Of a stretch of 64,000 nucleotides of DNA, positions 1 to 8,481 are shown in pieces (within the stretch, counting starts at the first letter, position 1; every line of letters starts with the position of its first letter). The translations under genes and the position numbers were made by a program. Below the pieces are notes generated by a model that searched no databases, had not been told where the DNA came from, and saw only the letters and a list, made by a program, of their open reading frames with translations. Origin of the DNA: Thermohalobacter berrensis (GTDB taxonomy: Bacteria; Bacillota; Clostridia; Tissierellales; Thermohalobacteraceae); the NCBI RefSeq assembly GCF_003609645.1, contig NZ_MCIB01000012.1, positions 62,001-126,000 on the forward strand, read 5' to 3'.

Positions 1-1
1 C

Positions 2-70
2 AATTTGATTTACTCTAAAAAAGAAACTGGTAGATTTCCAGAAATCCAAGAAATAGAAAACTTATTGTAA
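2..70 (+). CDS. C-terminal end of a SelW/Rdx-like protein (5' truncated by window)
   Basis: An open frame enters the window and ends at the TAA at 68-70. The 22 visible residues contain YSKKETGRFPE followed by an acidic tail. The pattern of an aromatic residue, Ser/Asp-Arg/Lys-Lys and G-R/G-FPE is what I remember from the C-terminus of the SelT/SelW/SelH (Rdx) family of thioredoxin-fold proteins. The redox CxxC/CxxU motif would lie outside the window, so neither the family nor selenocysteine use can be confirmed here. A hairpin with a T-run follows directly. Confidence 0.45.
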   Translation, partial: NLIYSKKETGRFPEIQEIENLL

Positions 71-87
71 ATAGGGTTTTAACTGTT

Positions 88-119
88 GCTGATGGATTCG
101 TAATCCATCAGCTTTTTTT
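88..119 (+). terminator. Rho-independent terminator formed by a REP-like palindrome
   Basis: A 25-nt palindrome (GCTGATGG arm, asymmetric centre ATTCGTAAT) is followed by seven T residues, 17 nt after the stop of the preceding gene. The stem belongs to the dispersed REP-like family of this window, so a repeat copy appears to serve as terminator. Confidence 0.7.
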
Positions 120-442
120 ATAACTGTTGAGGGATTACGAATCCCTCAACAACAAACCTAACCACTATCCACTAACCACCAAAAACTGTATTTGTAGTAA
201 CGGACCACAAAGCATCACTTCTAAGGTAAAGTAACGGACATCCTAGTTTATCTTCTTTGGTCAAAGAAACGGTCCTCCTAAAATTATCTTCTTCGGCTAT
301 ACCAACAAAAAGTTTACAGCATCAAAAATAGGGTAGTTTATTTATAAGCCTTATGCACAGCAAAACTATATAAAAGGGGGAAATCTGTTGACTTAACAAA
401 GGCTGTGTAGCTTAATTAAAATAAGTCAATAGATTATTAAGG
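120..442. repeat. Intergenic repeat block: REP palindrome, CCACTAACCACC tract, GTAACGG module array
   Basis: No gene is visible. The block holds a REP-like palindrome (126-150), a CCACTAACCACC-type heptad tract (about 165-190) and three GTAACGG modules of 34-35 bp starting at 197, 231 and 266. Further on, TTGACTTA (388-395) and TAAGTCAA (422-429) form an 8-bp inverted repeat just before glgP. The order palindrome, CCACTAACC tract, GTAACGG array recurs elsewhere in the window. Confidence 0.75.
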
Positions 443-2878
443 ATGAAATATAATAAAGAAGATTTTAAAAAGAGGTTATTACAAAAGCTTAAGTCTGAAA
501 GGGGAGTTACCATAGAAGAAGCCTCATTATTAGATATATACTATGCCCTTGGAGATTTAATAAGGGACCTTATTTCCGACAGTTGGGTTGAAACCAATAG
601 AAGATACATTGAAGAAGAAGAAAAACAGGTATACTATTTTTCAATGGAATTTCTGATGGGAAAGCTCCTTATAAGCAACCTAATTAACCTTGGAATTAAG
701 GATTTATGTGAGGAATGTCTTGATGATTTTGGTATAAGCTTAGAAGATGTTGAAGGAGTTGAAAAGGACCAAGGATTAGGAAATGGAGGGCTAGGAAGAC
801 TTGCAGCATGCTTTATGGATTCAATGGCATCAATAGGTGTTCCTGGCCATGGATGTGGAATAAGATATAATTACGGGCTTTTTGAACAGAGGATAATAGA
901 TGGCTATCAGGTAGAGTTTCCAGACAAATGGCTTCAATATGATAATGTTTGGGAACTTAGGAAGGAAAATAAGGCTGTAGAAGTAAAATTTGGTGGAGAC
1001 GTAAGGGTTGAAGGGGAAAATGGAAAATTAAAATTTATACATGAAAATTATGAATCAGTATTAGCTGTTCCCTACGATACACCTATTATAGGATATGAAA
1101 ATAAACAGGTAAACACCTTAAGATTGTGGAGTGCAGAGGCGTTAAAGGAATTTGACTTTGCTAATTTTAGTAAAGGGGATTATTCAAAGGCCTTTGAGTA
1201 TAAAAATACTGTAGAAGCCATAACCCATGTACTTTATCCTAATGACGCCTTTGAAGCAGGGAAAATATTAAGGCTTAAGCAGGAATACTTTTTAGTTTCT
1301 GCAGGAATACAGAGCATATTGAGGACATTTAAGCATCTAAATAAGCCTGTAGAATACTTAGATGATTATGTAGCTATACACATAAATGATACACATCCAG
1401 CTTTAGCAATACCTGAACTTATGAGGATACTCATGGATGAAGAGGGGCTAGGCTGGGATGAAGCATGGAGGGTTACAACAAACACTATATCCTATACAAA
1501 TCATACTATAATGTCAGAAGCCATGGAAAAGTGGGATGTAAATATTTTCAAGAAGCTTCTTCCACGTATATACATGATAGTAGATGAAATAAATGAAAGA
1601 TTTTGTAAAGAGCTTTGGAACACTAAATACTATGGAGATTTTCAAAAGATAAGTGAAATGGCTATTATAGCCCATAATCAAATTAGAATGGCCCACCTTG
1701 CAATCGTTGGAAGCCATAGTGTAAATGGTGTGGCAAAGCTTCATACAGAAATACTTAAAAAGCAGGAACTAAAGGATTTCTTCGATTATTATCCATATAA
1801 ATTTAATAACAAAACAAATGGTATTACTCATAGAAGATGGTTTATAAAGGCAAATCCTAAATTGACTAATTTAATAACTGAAAAAATAGGTGATAGTTGG
1901 ATTAAGTCACCAACAAATATAAGGGAAATTTTAAGGTATAAGGATGATCCAGCATTTCAGGAAGAGGTATATAAAATAAAGCAGGAAAACAAGGTAAGAT
2001 TGGCAGATATGATAAAGAATGATTATGGAATAGATGTAGACCCAAATAGTATATTTGATGTACATGCTAAAAGAATACATGAATATAAAAGGCAGCTATT
2101 GGTTGTCCTATATATAATGCACTTATATAATAGGCTAAGGAAAAATCCTAACTTGGACATCCATCCTAGAACATTTATTTTTGCAGGAAAGGCCGCACCT
2201 GCATATTATACTGCTAAAAAGATTATAAAGCTTATAAATACTGTAGCAGAAAAAATAAATAATGATAAAAGGATTAAAGATAAATTAAAGGTTGTCTTTT
2301 TAGAAAACTATGGAGTATCACTGGCAGAAAAATTAATACCTGCTGCTAATGTAAGTGAACAGGTATCTACTACGACTAAGGAAGCATCGGGGACTGGAAA
2401 TATGAAATTTATGATGAATGGAGCAATTACTGTAGCTACCCTAGATGGGGCAAATATAGACATAAGGAATGCTGTTAGTGATAATAATATTGTAATATTT
2501 GGGCTAAAAGAAAAGGAAGTTATAGAGCTATACAGAAGTGGGACATACAATTCTTGTGAAATATATAAGAATGATAAGAGAATAAAGACTATATTAGACC
2601 AAATAAATGGAAAATTTTTAAATGTAAAGGATGGAGAATTTTCCATAATAATAGATTCATTATTAAAACATAATGACCAATTCTTTGTACTAAAGGATTT
2701 CGATTCATATGTTAAGGCACAACAAAAGGTTGACAAACTATATAAAGACCAGAATAGATGGAGAGAAATGTCTATAATTAATATAGGTTGTTCAGGGATA
2801 TTTTCAAGTGATAGAACTATACATGAATATGTTACCGGTATATGGGGAGCAAATATATATCATGGCTATTATGAATAG
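443..2878 (+). CDS. glgP: Glycogen/maltodextrin phosphorylase (GT35)
   Basis: This 811-residue protein phosphorolyses alpha-1,4-glucan chains to glucose-1-phosphate in the cytosol. The length is normal for the family. Near the N-terminus it has the DQGLGNGGLGRLAACFMDS glycine-rich motif, and near the C-terminus the PLP site KEASGTGNMKF, in which Lys655 should form the Schiff base. The start is the first ATG; the only purine-rich sequence is an AAGG directly abutting it, so initiation looks weak or depends on the hairpin upstream. It stands alone, ends in a strong terminator, and feeds glucose-1-phosphate to the phosphoglucomutase encoded at 20849. Confidence 0.96.
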   Translation: MKYNKEDFKKRLLQKLKSERGVTIEEASLLDIYYALGDLIRDLISDSWVETNRRYIEEEEKQVYYFSMEFLMGKLLISNLINLGIKDLCEECLDDFGISLEDVEGVEKDQGLGNGGLGRLAACFMDSMASIGVPGHGCGIRYNYGLFEQRIIDGYQVEFPDKWLQYDNVWELRKENKAVEVKFGGDVRVEGENGKLKFIHENYESVLAVPYDTPIIGYENKQVNTLRLWSAEALKEFDFANFSKGDYSKAFEYKNTVEAITHVLYPNDAFEAGKILRLKQEYFLVSAGIQSILRTFKHLNKPVEYLDDYVAIHINDTHPALAIPELMRILMDEEGLGWDEAWRVTTNTISYTNHTIMSEAMEKWDVNIFKKLLPRIYMIVDEINERFCKELWNTKYYGDFQKISEMAIIAHNQIRMAHLAIVGSHSVNGVAKLHTEILKKQELKDFFDYYPYKFNNKTNGITHRRWFIKANPKLTNLITEKIGDSWIKSPTNIREILRYKDDPAFQEEVYKIKQENKVRLADMIKNDYGIDVDPNSIFDVHAKRIHEYKRQLLVVLYIMHLYNRLRKNPNLDIHPRTFIFAGKAAPAYYTAKKIIKLINTVAEKINNDKRIKDKLKVVFLENYGVSLAEKLIPAANVSEQVSTTTKEASGTGNMKFMMNGAITVATLDGANIDIRNAVSDNNIVIFGLKEKEVIELYRSGTYNSCEIYKNDKRIKTILDQINGKFLNVKDGEFSIIIDSLLKHNDQFFVLKDFDSYVKAQQKVDKLYKDQNRWREMSIINIGCSGIFSSDRTIHEYVTGIWGANIYHGYYE

Positions 2879-2882
2879 AATG

Positions 2883-2912
2883 AAACGCGAACTTAGTTCG
2901 CGTTTTTCTTTT
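2883..2912 (+). terminator. Rho-independent terminator after glgP
   Basis: Ten-base-pair stem AAACGCGAAC/GTTCGCGTTT with a 3-nt loop, followed by a T-rich tail, starting 4 nt after the glgP stop. Confidence 0.9.
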
Positions 2913-2931
2913 GGGAAAAATTACAAAAGCT

Positions 2932-2941
2932 ATGGTATAAT
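2932..2941 (+). promoter_or_regulatory. Putative extended -10 promoter of manA
   Basis: TGGTATAAT matches a sigma-A extended -10 element (TGn plus TATAAT) 75 nt before manA and just after the glgP terminator. No convincing -35 hexamer is present, as is usual for extended -10 promoters. Confidence 0.4.
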
Positions 2942-3016
2942 TAAAAAGAAAATTACGTAAAAAAGAAAAAAACAACCTATTCATAGAAGATTTAATATAG
3001 TAGAGGAGGAAATTTA

Positions 3017-3994
3017 ATGTATCCACTTAAATTTGAAAATATATATGTAAAAAAGGTATGGGGAGGAAGGGATCTAGAGTTATTTAGGGATAACCTTCCG
3101 GAAGGAAATATAGGAGAGAGTTGGGATGTTGCTTGTCATCCTAATGGAACAAGTGTTGTTAAAAATGGAGAATATAAGGGAATGAAGCTTGGTGAACTTA
3201 TAAAGCAGGAAGGGGAAAAAATAATTGGGACTAAGATTTCCACAGATTGGTTTCCACTTTTAGTTAAACTTATAAACGCAAAGGACAAGCTTTCTCTTCA
3301 GGTTCATCCAGATGATGATTATGCTAAAAGAGTTGAAGGAGAGATGGGGAAAACAGAAGTATGGTATGTTGTAGAGGCCTTTGAAGGTGCAAACCTTGTA
3401 GTTGGAACAAAGGATTGTACTAAGGAAGAGTTTAAAAGGGCTATTGAAAATGAAGAATTGGATAAATATACAAATAGAATTCCTGTTAAAAAAGGGGATG
3501 TCTATTTTGTAAAAAGTGGACTTGTCCATGCTATTGGAGAAGGTGTTATTATAGCAGAAATACAGCAAAATAGTGATACTACATATAGGGTATATGATTA
3601 TGGAAGGGGTAGAGAATTACATATTGATAAAGCATTAGATGTAATTGATTTAAACCTTGAAGGAAAAAAAGCAGAAGGGATTACTGTTAAAAAAGAAGGT
3701 TACACTAAGATCTATTATTGCCTATGTAAAGACTTTTCTTTAGAACTATATGATGTTGAAGAAGGCTTTAATGAAGAGAGTGACATAGAAAGGTTTTACA
3801 TATTTACTTGTGTAGATGGAAATGGTGAGATTATATATAATAATGGTAATGAGAAAATAGAAAAGGGAGATAGTATTCTTATTCCCGCAAGTCTAGGTAA
3901 ATATGAATTTAAAGGTAAAATGAAGTTACTAAAAAGCTATGTTCCTGATATTAAAAAGGTTGAAGAGGAAATAATAGCTAATGTGAAATATTAA
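3017..3994 (+). CDS. manA: Mannose-6-phosphate isomerase, class I (cupin type)
   Basis: This 325-residue zinc enzyme interconverts mannose-6-phosphate and fructose-6-phosphate. Family signatures are the N-terminal VWGGRDL segment, the metal-binding LQVHPDDDYA (Gln95, His97), Glu114 in GKTEVWYV and His171 in SGLVHAIGEG. The length fits the short Firmicutes form. AGAGGAGG lies 8 nt before the ATG. The C-terminal third is a second, less conserved cupin-like domain. The gene follows glgP as a separate transcription unit. It ends 28 nt before mntA without an obvious terminator, so some read-through into the toxin-antitoxin pair is possible. Confidence 0.95.
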   Translation: MYPLKFENIYVKKVWGGRDLELFRDNLPEGNIGESWDVACHPNGTSVVKNGEYKGMKLGELIKQEGEKIIGTKISTDWFPLLVKLINAKDKLSLQVHPDDDYAKRVEGEMGKTEVWYVVEAFEGANLVVGTKDCTKEEFKRAIENEELDKYTNRIPVKKGDVYFVKSGLVHAIGEGVIIAEIQQNSDTTYRVYDYGRGRELHIDKALDVIDLNLEGKKAEGITVKKEGYTKIYYCLCKDFSLELYDVEEGFNEESDIERFYIFTCVDGNGEIIYNNGNEKIEKGDSILIPASLGKYEFKGKMKLLKSYVPDIKKVEEEIIANVKY

Positions 3995-4022
3995 AATTTA
4001 CATTTATTTAGGGGGCTTTATC

Positions 4023-4427
4023 ATGCTATCTGATAAGAGTTTAGAGAAAATAAAAAGGGTTTTTTCAGATTTTGACGATGTCAAGGCTGTATACCTATTT
4101 GGGTCATATGCGGATAATAAGGAGAATAGATTTAGTGATATTGATTTAGGAATACTACTTAAAGATAAATATGACAAAAAGATTAAGTTAGATATATTAT
4201 CAGAAATGGCAGAGATAGGTTTTTGTAAAGTTGATTTAGTTATTCTTAATGAAGCCCCAATTTTAATGAAATATGAAATAGTAAAGCATAATAAATTAAT
4301 ATATAAAAAGGATAATTTTGATTCAAATTCTTATTTTTCATCTGTAATTCGTAGATATTTAGATTTTAACCCCTTCCTAGAAGTACAAAATAAGTATTTT
4401 AAGGAGAGACTATTAAATGGTAAATAG
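4023..4427 (+). CDS. mntA: MNT-domain nucleotidyltransferase antitoxin (MntA)
   Basis: This 134-residue minimal nucleotidyltransferase carries the family signature GS-X10-DxD: Gly27-Ser28, then ten residues, then Asp39-Ile-Asp41. In characterised HEPN/MNT modules MntA transfers AMP to a tyrosine of the partner HepT and so inactivates the ribonuclease. The stop overlaps the start of the downstream hepT by 11 bp, indicating translational coupling. A GGGGG Shine-Dalgarno precedes the ATG. A role other than antitoxin would be unexpected in this arrangement. Confidence 0.87.
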   Translation: MLSDKSLEKIKRVFSDFDDVKAVYLFGSYADNKENRFSDIDLGILLKDKYDKKIKLDILSEMAEIGFCKVDLVILNEAPILMKYEIVKHNKLIYKKDNFDSNSYFSSVIRRYLDFNPFLEVQNKYFKERLLNGK

Positions 4428-4833
4428 AAATGTAATTATAAGAAGGATACAAAAAGCCCAAGAATACTTGGATTTCTTAAAACAAATTAAAAATGAATAT
4501 AATTTGAAGGAGTTTAAAAGTGATCCTAAAGTTTATGGGAGTTCTGAGAGGTTTTTACATTTGGCGATTGAGGCTTTAATGGATATTGGAAACCATATAA
4601 TTGCAGATGAGAATTTAGGAAAGGTTGAATACTATAGTGATATACCTAAAATTTTATATGAGAATAAGTATATTGGTGAAGAGTTAAGAGATGTGTTTAT
4701 AAAAATAATAGGATTTAGAAATATATTAGTTCATGACTATATTGATATAAATTTAGACTTAGTATTTGAAGTTATTGATAAAAACTTGACTGATATTGAA
4801 GAAATTATAAAAGAATATGGCAAACTAATTTAA
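4417..4833 (+). CDS. hepT: HEPN-domain ribonuclease toxin (HepT, DUF86)
   Basis: This 138-residue all-helical protein has the DUF86/HepT architecture. Near the C-terminus it has the catalytic RX4HXY motif as RNILVHDY (Arg101, His106, Tyr108); Arg and His cut RNA, and the Tyr is the residue adenylylated by MntA in studied pairs. All motif residues are intact, so the toxin is probably active. It overlaps mntA by 11 bp and is closed by a terminator. The pair sits between metabolic genes with no other mobile DNA directly beside it. Confidence 0.87.
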   Translation: MVNRNVIIRRIQKAQEYLDFLKQIKNEYNLKEFKSDPKVYGSSERFLHLAIEALMDIGNHIIADENLGKVEYYSDIPKILYENKYIGEELRDVFIKIIGFRNILVHDYIDINLDLVFEVIDKNLTDIEEIIKEYGKLI

Positions 4834-4836
4834 AAT

Positions 4837-4869
4837 AAAATGCGAGCTAAGTTCGCATTTTATTTTTTT
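4837..4869 (+). terminator. Rho-independent terminator after hepT
   Basis: Stem AAAATGCGA/TTCGCATTTT with a short loop followed by a run of T residues, beginning a few nucleotides after the hepT stop. Confidence 0.85.
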
Positions 4870-5011
4870 CTATATTTTCAAAAATTTTGTTATAATTAAG
4901 AAGGAATTTCGATAAAAATGTAGAAAATTTGTAACAAATATGGTAATATATTTTTTGAACTCCACGCAACAAGTTTTAACATTAAAGAGTCTAGAGAATA
5001 CGATTGCATAT

Positions 5012-5392
5012 CTAACTATTAATTTCATCTTTAAATATCCTAATAACTTGAGTAATTCTCTGTATTGTATTCACTGATAATGTATCTACTTCGTAAAACA
5101 AGTTTTCTAAAGCAGTTTTTTTATCTACATCATAAGAAGAAGCACTTTCTCTAGTTCTAGTATCATCTATGTACATGTAATTGCTTCTAATATTACTAGC
5201 ACCTAATAAATAATCTATAGAAACATTAAAAAATTTAGCTAACTTTTTAATTAACTCTTCATCATTAGGAAATCTGACACCTTTTTCGTAATTACTTATA
5301 GACTGTCTACTTATATTGAGAATTTTAGCTAGATCTTCTTGACGTAAACCTTTTTCTTCTCTTAATAATTTTAATCTTGAAGAAAATTTCAT
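5012..5392 (-). CDS. XRE-family HTH transcriptional regulator
   Basis: This 126-residue protein has an N-terminal HTH_3 domain (about residues 6-62). The recognition segment LRQEDLAKILNISRQSISNYEKG and the trailing FNVSIDYLLG are typical of Cro/C1-type repressors. The C-terminal half (about 65-126) is not recognised and may bind a partner or oligomerise. The start ATG follows an AGGTG-type site on the minus strand. It is transcribed divergently from the gene at 5505, with a TAGCATAG/CTATGCTA inverted repeat between them that could be its operator. It resembles the immunity-type regulators of small mobile elements. Confidence 0.9.
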   Translation of the reverse strand: MKFSSRLKLLREEKGLRQEDLAKILNISRQSISNYEKGVRFPNDEELIKKLAKFFNVSIDYLLGASNIRSNYMYIDDTRTRESASSYDVDKKTALENLFYEVDTLSVNTIQRITQVIRIFKDEINS

Positions 5393-5414
5393 CTAATCAC
5401 CTCTTATTTAATAT

Positions 5415-5448
5415 TAGCATAGTAGCTATATTTATGCCGTCTATGCTA
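5415..5448. promoter_or_regulatory. Putative operator of the XRE regulator
   Basis: TAGCATAG (5415-5422) and CTATGCTA (5441-5448) are perfect 8-bp inverted copies separated by 18 bp, in the divergent intergenic region between the XRE gene and the ORF at 5505. The spacing is compatible with two dimer contacts or one looped site. No binding evidence is available. Confidence 0.5.
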
Positions 5449-5504
5449 CAAAAAGAGGATTGTCATATCATATAGTATACATGTGTTATATTGGAGGTTG
5501 AGAA

Positions 5505-5708
5505 ATGGAATATTTGAGAGAATTAGTAGAAAGAGATTTAAAGGCTAGGTATGGAAAGGAGATAAATGTAACAGAGAAACAAATAAAAGAAGCTGTTGAT
5601 GTAATAGGAAGGGATGTAGTGTATAATTATTTAATTTTAGGTCAGGATGTGTCATTTAAGACCTTTTTTAGGAATCTAGAGATATATATTCGAATAATTA
5701 GTGATTAA
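5505..5708 (+). CDS. Small hypothetical protein divergent from XRE regulator
   Basis: This 67-residue protein has a GGAGG ribosome binding site 8 nt upstream of its ATG. It is predicted to be largely helical, charged in its N-terminal half and hydrophobic toward the C-terminus. I do not recognise the family. Its position directly across the putative operator suggests it is the main target of the XRE repressor. It is followed after 27 nt by a second small reading frame broken by a stop codon. Confidence 0.6.
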   Translation: MEYLRELVERDLKARYGKEINVTEKQIKEAVDVIGRDVVYNYLILGQDVSFKTFFRNLEIYIRIISD

Positions 5709-5735
5709 AGTAATAGATACTAGGGGGATGTTATT

Positions 5736-5954
5736 ATGGAATTTAGTAATATGATTAATGAGAAGTTAAATTTGATAATCAGTAAATTAAATGATCTAAG
5801 GAAAGAATAAAAAGTGATTTGTAGAGAGTTTAGAAAATTAGAACAAGCACAAGAAAAGATAAAGAAACAATTGGAAGGATTAAATCAATGTGATAATAGA
5901 ACTGTTAGAAAGTCAAAAAGTGAATTAGAGGATTATTTCATTGATTGTTGGTAG
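5736..5954 (+). pseudogene. Small coiled-coil ORF interrupted by an in-frame TAA
   Basis: An ATG at 5736, preceded by GGGGG, opens a frame that stops at TAA 5808-5810 after 24 codons (MEFSNMINEKLNLIISKLND...). The same frame then continues without a break to a TAG at 5952-5954, adding 47 charged, helix-prone residues rich in Lys, Glu and Gln. One nonsense change therefore splits what looks like a 72-codon gene. Alternatively the first 24 codons are a genuine micro-ORF and a GTG at 5814 restarts translation. No family is recognised. Confidence 0.45.
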
Positions 5955-5955
5955 T

Positions 5956-5992
5956 AAAACTGAAACGCGAACCCGGTTCGCGTTTCAGTTTT
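5956..5992. terminator. Bidirectional terminator between the XRE-linked operon and thiE
   Basis: A perfect 18-bp stem (left arm 5956-5973, right arm 5975-5992) contains AAACGCGAAC and has A-runs on the left and T-runs on the right, so it can act in both directions between two convergent units. It shares its core with the glgP terminator. Confidence 0.88.
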
Positions 5993-6011
5993 GGGAAACT
6001 TTTACAGTTTA

Positions 6012-6647
6012 CTATCTACCTTTTATAACCTTATCCTTAAGTATCCTACTTGCATTATAAATATCATCCTTACCTAAAATAGCCGATACAACTGCAACAC
6101 CATCAACATTAGCATCTATAACTTTACTTACATTCTCTTCATTTATACCACCTATAGCTACAACTGGAATATTTACTGTTTTCTTGATTTTAGCTAATTC
6201 TTCAATTGTAATCCTAACGGGATTATCTTTAGTAGTTGTGGGAAAAACTGAGCCTACTCCCAGATAATCAGCCCCTTTACTTTCACCATCTTTTGCTCTT
6301 TTTAGATTACAGGCTGTATAGCCTAATATTTTATCTGGTCCTAGGAGTTTTCTTGCAACTTCAACGGGTAGGTCATTATTTCCAATATGAAGTCCATCTG
6401 CATCAACTGCCAGGGCAATATCAAGCCTATCGTTTATTATAAGTGGAATATTATACTTTTTAGTTATTTCTCTTACCTTTACTGATGTTTCATAAAACTC
6501 CTTTGAAGTTAAATTTTTCTCCCTTAATTGAATAAGAGTTACTCCACCTTTAATTGCTGATTCAATACTTTTAAAGAAATCCTTACCTCTAAGAACTTTC
6601 CTATCTGTAACTAAATATAGGCTATAATCAATTTTCTTTTTATTCAT
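6012..6647 (-). CDS. thiE: Thiamine-phosphate synthase
   Basis: This 211-residue TIM-barrel enzyme condenses HMP-pyrophosphate with thiazole phosphate. Visible signatures are LYLVTDR near the N-terminus, [28 protein letters not shown], and the C-terminal phosphate loop VVAIGGI. Length is typical. Its start overlaps the thiD stop by 8 bp, so the two are one translation-coupled operon under the TPP riboswitch upstream. No thiM or thiC is beside it; thiazole and HMP must be made or salvaged elsewhere. Confidence 0.96.
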   Translation of the reverse strand: MNKKKIDYSLYLVTDRKVLRGKDFFKSIESAIKGGVTLIQLREKNLTSKEFYETSVKVREITKKYNIPLIINDRLDIALAVDADGLHIGNNDLPVEVARKLLGPDKILGYTACNLKRAKDGESKGADYLGVGSVFPTTTKDNPVRITIEELAKIKKTVNIPVVAIGGINEENVSKVIDANVDGVAVVSAILGKDDIYNASRILKDKVIKGR

Positions 6648-7446
6648 TAATTACCCCTGACCTTTTATAAAGGGTATAAAAGTGATGGGTAGGGCCTACT
6701 CCTTTACCTATATCTAAAGAGTTTTCTATTGCTGTGGTAATGTATTCCTTAGATAGCTTTACTGCTTCATGGATAGAGTAACCATTGGCAAGATTTGAGG
6801 CTATTGCTGATGAAAGGGTACACCCTGTACCATGGGTGTTTTTGGTATTTATTTTTTTAGTTGTTAAGGTTTCAATATTATTACCATCGAATAATAAATC
6901 GGTTGCATTTTCCTCTAGATGTCCACCCTTTACAAGTACATATTTCGGGCCCATATTCTTAATTAAATAAGCTGCCTTTTCCATATCTTTAAGGGAGTTA
7001 ATCTTTATTCCAGTTATTACTTCAGCCTCATGTATATTTGGTGTAACTATTGTTGCAAGGGGTAAAAGCTTATTTATTAAAGCCTCCTTTGCCTCAGGTT
7101 TAAGAAGGTGATAACCACTTTTTGATACCATTACAGGGTCTAAGACTACATTATCAGGTTTATATTTTTTTAGTCCTTCAGCAATAGTCTTTATTGTTTC
7201 AATTTTAGATACCATTCCTATTTTTACTGCATGAACCCTAATATCCTCAAATATTGATTCAATTTGTTTGGCTATTAATTCAGGTGATATATCCTCAACT
7301 GCAAATACTCCTTGAGTATTTTGAGCTGTTACTGCAGTAATTACACTCATTCCAAATACTCCATGGGCTGAAAATGTTTTTAGGTCGGCTTGAATACCAG
7401 CTCCGCCACTGCTGTCTGAGCCTGCAATAGTTAATACATTTTTCAT
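6640..7446 (-). CDS. thiD: Bifunctional hydroxymethylpyrimidine / HMP-phosphate kinase
   Basis: This 268-residue ribokinase-fold protein phosphorylates HMP and HMP-P for thiamine synthesis. It has the N-terminal [19 protein letters not shown] signature, [11 protein letters not shown] in the middle and the anion-hole and catalytic motif [15 protein letters not shown] (about residues 208-222). AAGGAGG precedes the ATG on the minus strand. It is the first gene of the thiD-thiE operon, about 110 nt downstream of a TPP aptamer with an intrinsic terminator. Confidence 0.96.
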   Translation of the reverse strand: MKNVLTIAGSDSSGGAGIQADLKTFSAHGVFGMSVITAVTAQNTQGVFAVEDISPELIAKQIESIFEDIRVHAVKIGMVSKIETIKTIAEGLKKYKPDNVVLDPVMVSKSGYHLLKPEAKEALINKLLPLATIVTPNIHEAEVITGIKINSLKDMEKAAYLIKNMGPKYVLVKGGHLEENATDLLFDGNNIETLTTKKINTKNTHGTGCTLSSAIASNLANGYSIHEAVKLSKEYITTAIENSLDIGKGVGPTHHFYTLYKRSGVINE

Positions 7447-7504
7447 CTTAAAACCTCCTTAAGATATGACATGGTACTAGAAGGGCCTAATATGGAGAAG
7501 AAAA

Positions 7505-7537
7505 TAAAAAAGCATAAACCAGAGTAAGGTTTATGCT
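7505..7537 (-). terminator. Expression-platform terminator of the TPP riboswitch
   Basis: On the minus strand a perfect 10-bp stem AGCATAAACC/GGTTTATGCT is followed by T residues. It sits between the TPP aptamer and thiD, where ligand-dependent termination would occur. Confidence 0.85.
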
Positions 7538-7558
7538 TATACTTAGCCTATTAATATA

Positions 7559-7655
7559 AGTACTTCCCTACGCTGGTATTACCCAGGTCAGGTTCAAGGG
7601 TCAAAGACTTCATAGGGTCTTAATCTCAGCTGGCCTCTCCAGCTCCCCTAGTACC
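7559..7655 (-). promoter_or_regulatory. TPP riboswitch (THI element) controlling thiD-thiE
   Basis: Read on the minus strand the region holds the hallmarks of the THI box: GGGGAGC, then CTGAGAT, then ACCCTTGAACCTGACCTGGG, TAATACCAGCGTAGGGAA. The closing P1 helix is formed by AGTAC sequences at 7559-7563 and 7650-7654. An intrinsic terminator follows, so thiamine pyrophosphate should switch the operon off by premature termination. Confidence 0.96.
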
Positions 7656-7699
7656 ATGGTATTTTATTTTGTTGTTACTATTATGATAGCATATAATGT

Positions 7700-8470
7700 T
7701 TATTTGTCAATCATGTTCCAGCCTATAACTGCTGCCCCTAATGCACCAATAATTTGTGTATCATTAGGGGTATATATGTTTTTCTTAATTTTAGATTCAA
7801 TATATTTTTTAAGTATGTTACTTTTTGCAACTCCACCTGTAAAAGCAATATCACCTTTAATACTTGTTTTACTAAGTAGAGTTACGGCTCTATTTGCTAT
7901 AGATTGTATGATTCCTGCAGCTATAGATTCTTTGGATGCACCATTTGCCAATAAGCTTACAATTTCTGATTCAGCAAAAACTGTACACATACTCGAAATC
8001 TGTTTAGGTGCTGTACCTTCAGCAAGCTTATCTAAATCATTAACATCACCTTCAAGAAGGTTTGCCATAACCTGAAGAAATCTTCCTGTTCCTGCAGCAC
8101 ATTTATCATTCATGAAGAATTCTCTTACATTACCATATTCATCAAGGCTTATTACTTTACTGTCTTGGCCACCTATATCTAAAATTGTACGGATATTATT
8201 ATTAATAAAATAAGCACCCTTTGCGTGGCAGGTTATTTCTGTTACAGTTTTATCTGCAAAGACCATAGAAACCCTTCCATAGCCAGTTCCTACAACCTTT
8301 TTCACTTTATTTTTATCAACATTATTATCTTCTAAAAGGAGAGTATATACTTGTTTACTTGCATTTTTTGGGCTCCATCCAGTTGGGATAATAACTTTTT
8401 TTATTATATTGCCATTAAAGAGAACACCTTTAGTAGCTACAGAGCCGGTATCTATGCCTATTGTGTACAA
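7700..8470 (-). CDS. Acyl-CoA dehydratase activase-type ATPase (BcrA/BadF/HgdC family)
   Basis: This 256-residue ASKHA-fold ATPase is the length of HgdC-type activators. It has the phosphate-1 motif GIDTGSVATKG, DIGGQDSK (phosphate-2) and the two cysteines that bridge one [4Fe-4S] cluster across the dimer (NDKCAAGTGRF and SSMCTVFAESE). It should inject a low-potential electron into the partner protein encoded two genes upstream, driven by ATP. A TTG start follows TAGGAGGT at good spacing. The partner is a single ~430-residue protein rather than a two-subunit dehydratase, which fits the double-cubane reductase pair rather than a fermentative dehydratase. Confidence 0.93.
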   Translation of the reverse strand: MYTIGIDTGSVATKGVLFNGNIIKKVIIPTGWSPKNASKQVYTLLLEDNNVDKNKVKKVVGTGYGRVSMVFADKTVTEITCHAKGAYFINNNIRTILDIGGQDSKVISLDEYGNVREFFMNDKCAAGTGRFLQVMANLLEGDVNDLDKLAEGTAPKQISSMCTVFAESEIVSLLANGASKESIAAGIIQSIANRAVTLLSKTSIKGDIAFTGGVAKSNILKKYIESKIKKNIYTPNDTQIIGALGAAVIGWNMIDK

Positions 8471-8481
8471 AACTGTACCTC

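Noticed and set aside
5808-5810. Recoding of the in-frame TAA (selenocysteine or pyrrolysine)
   Set aside because: Selenocysteine uses TGA and pyrrolysine TAG; a TAA has no such recoding, so a nonsense mutation or separate small ORFs is simpler.
5012-5954. A prophage remnant around the XRE regulator
   Set aside because: Only one regulator and two tiny ORFs are present; there is no integrase, structural gene or attachment site.
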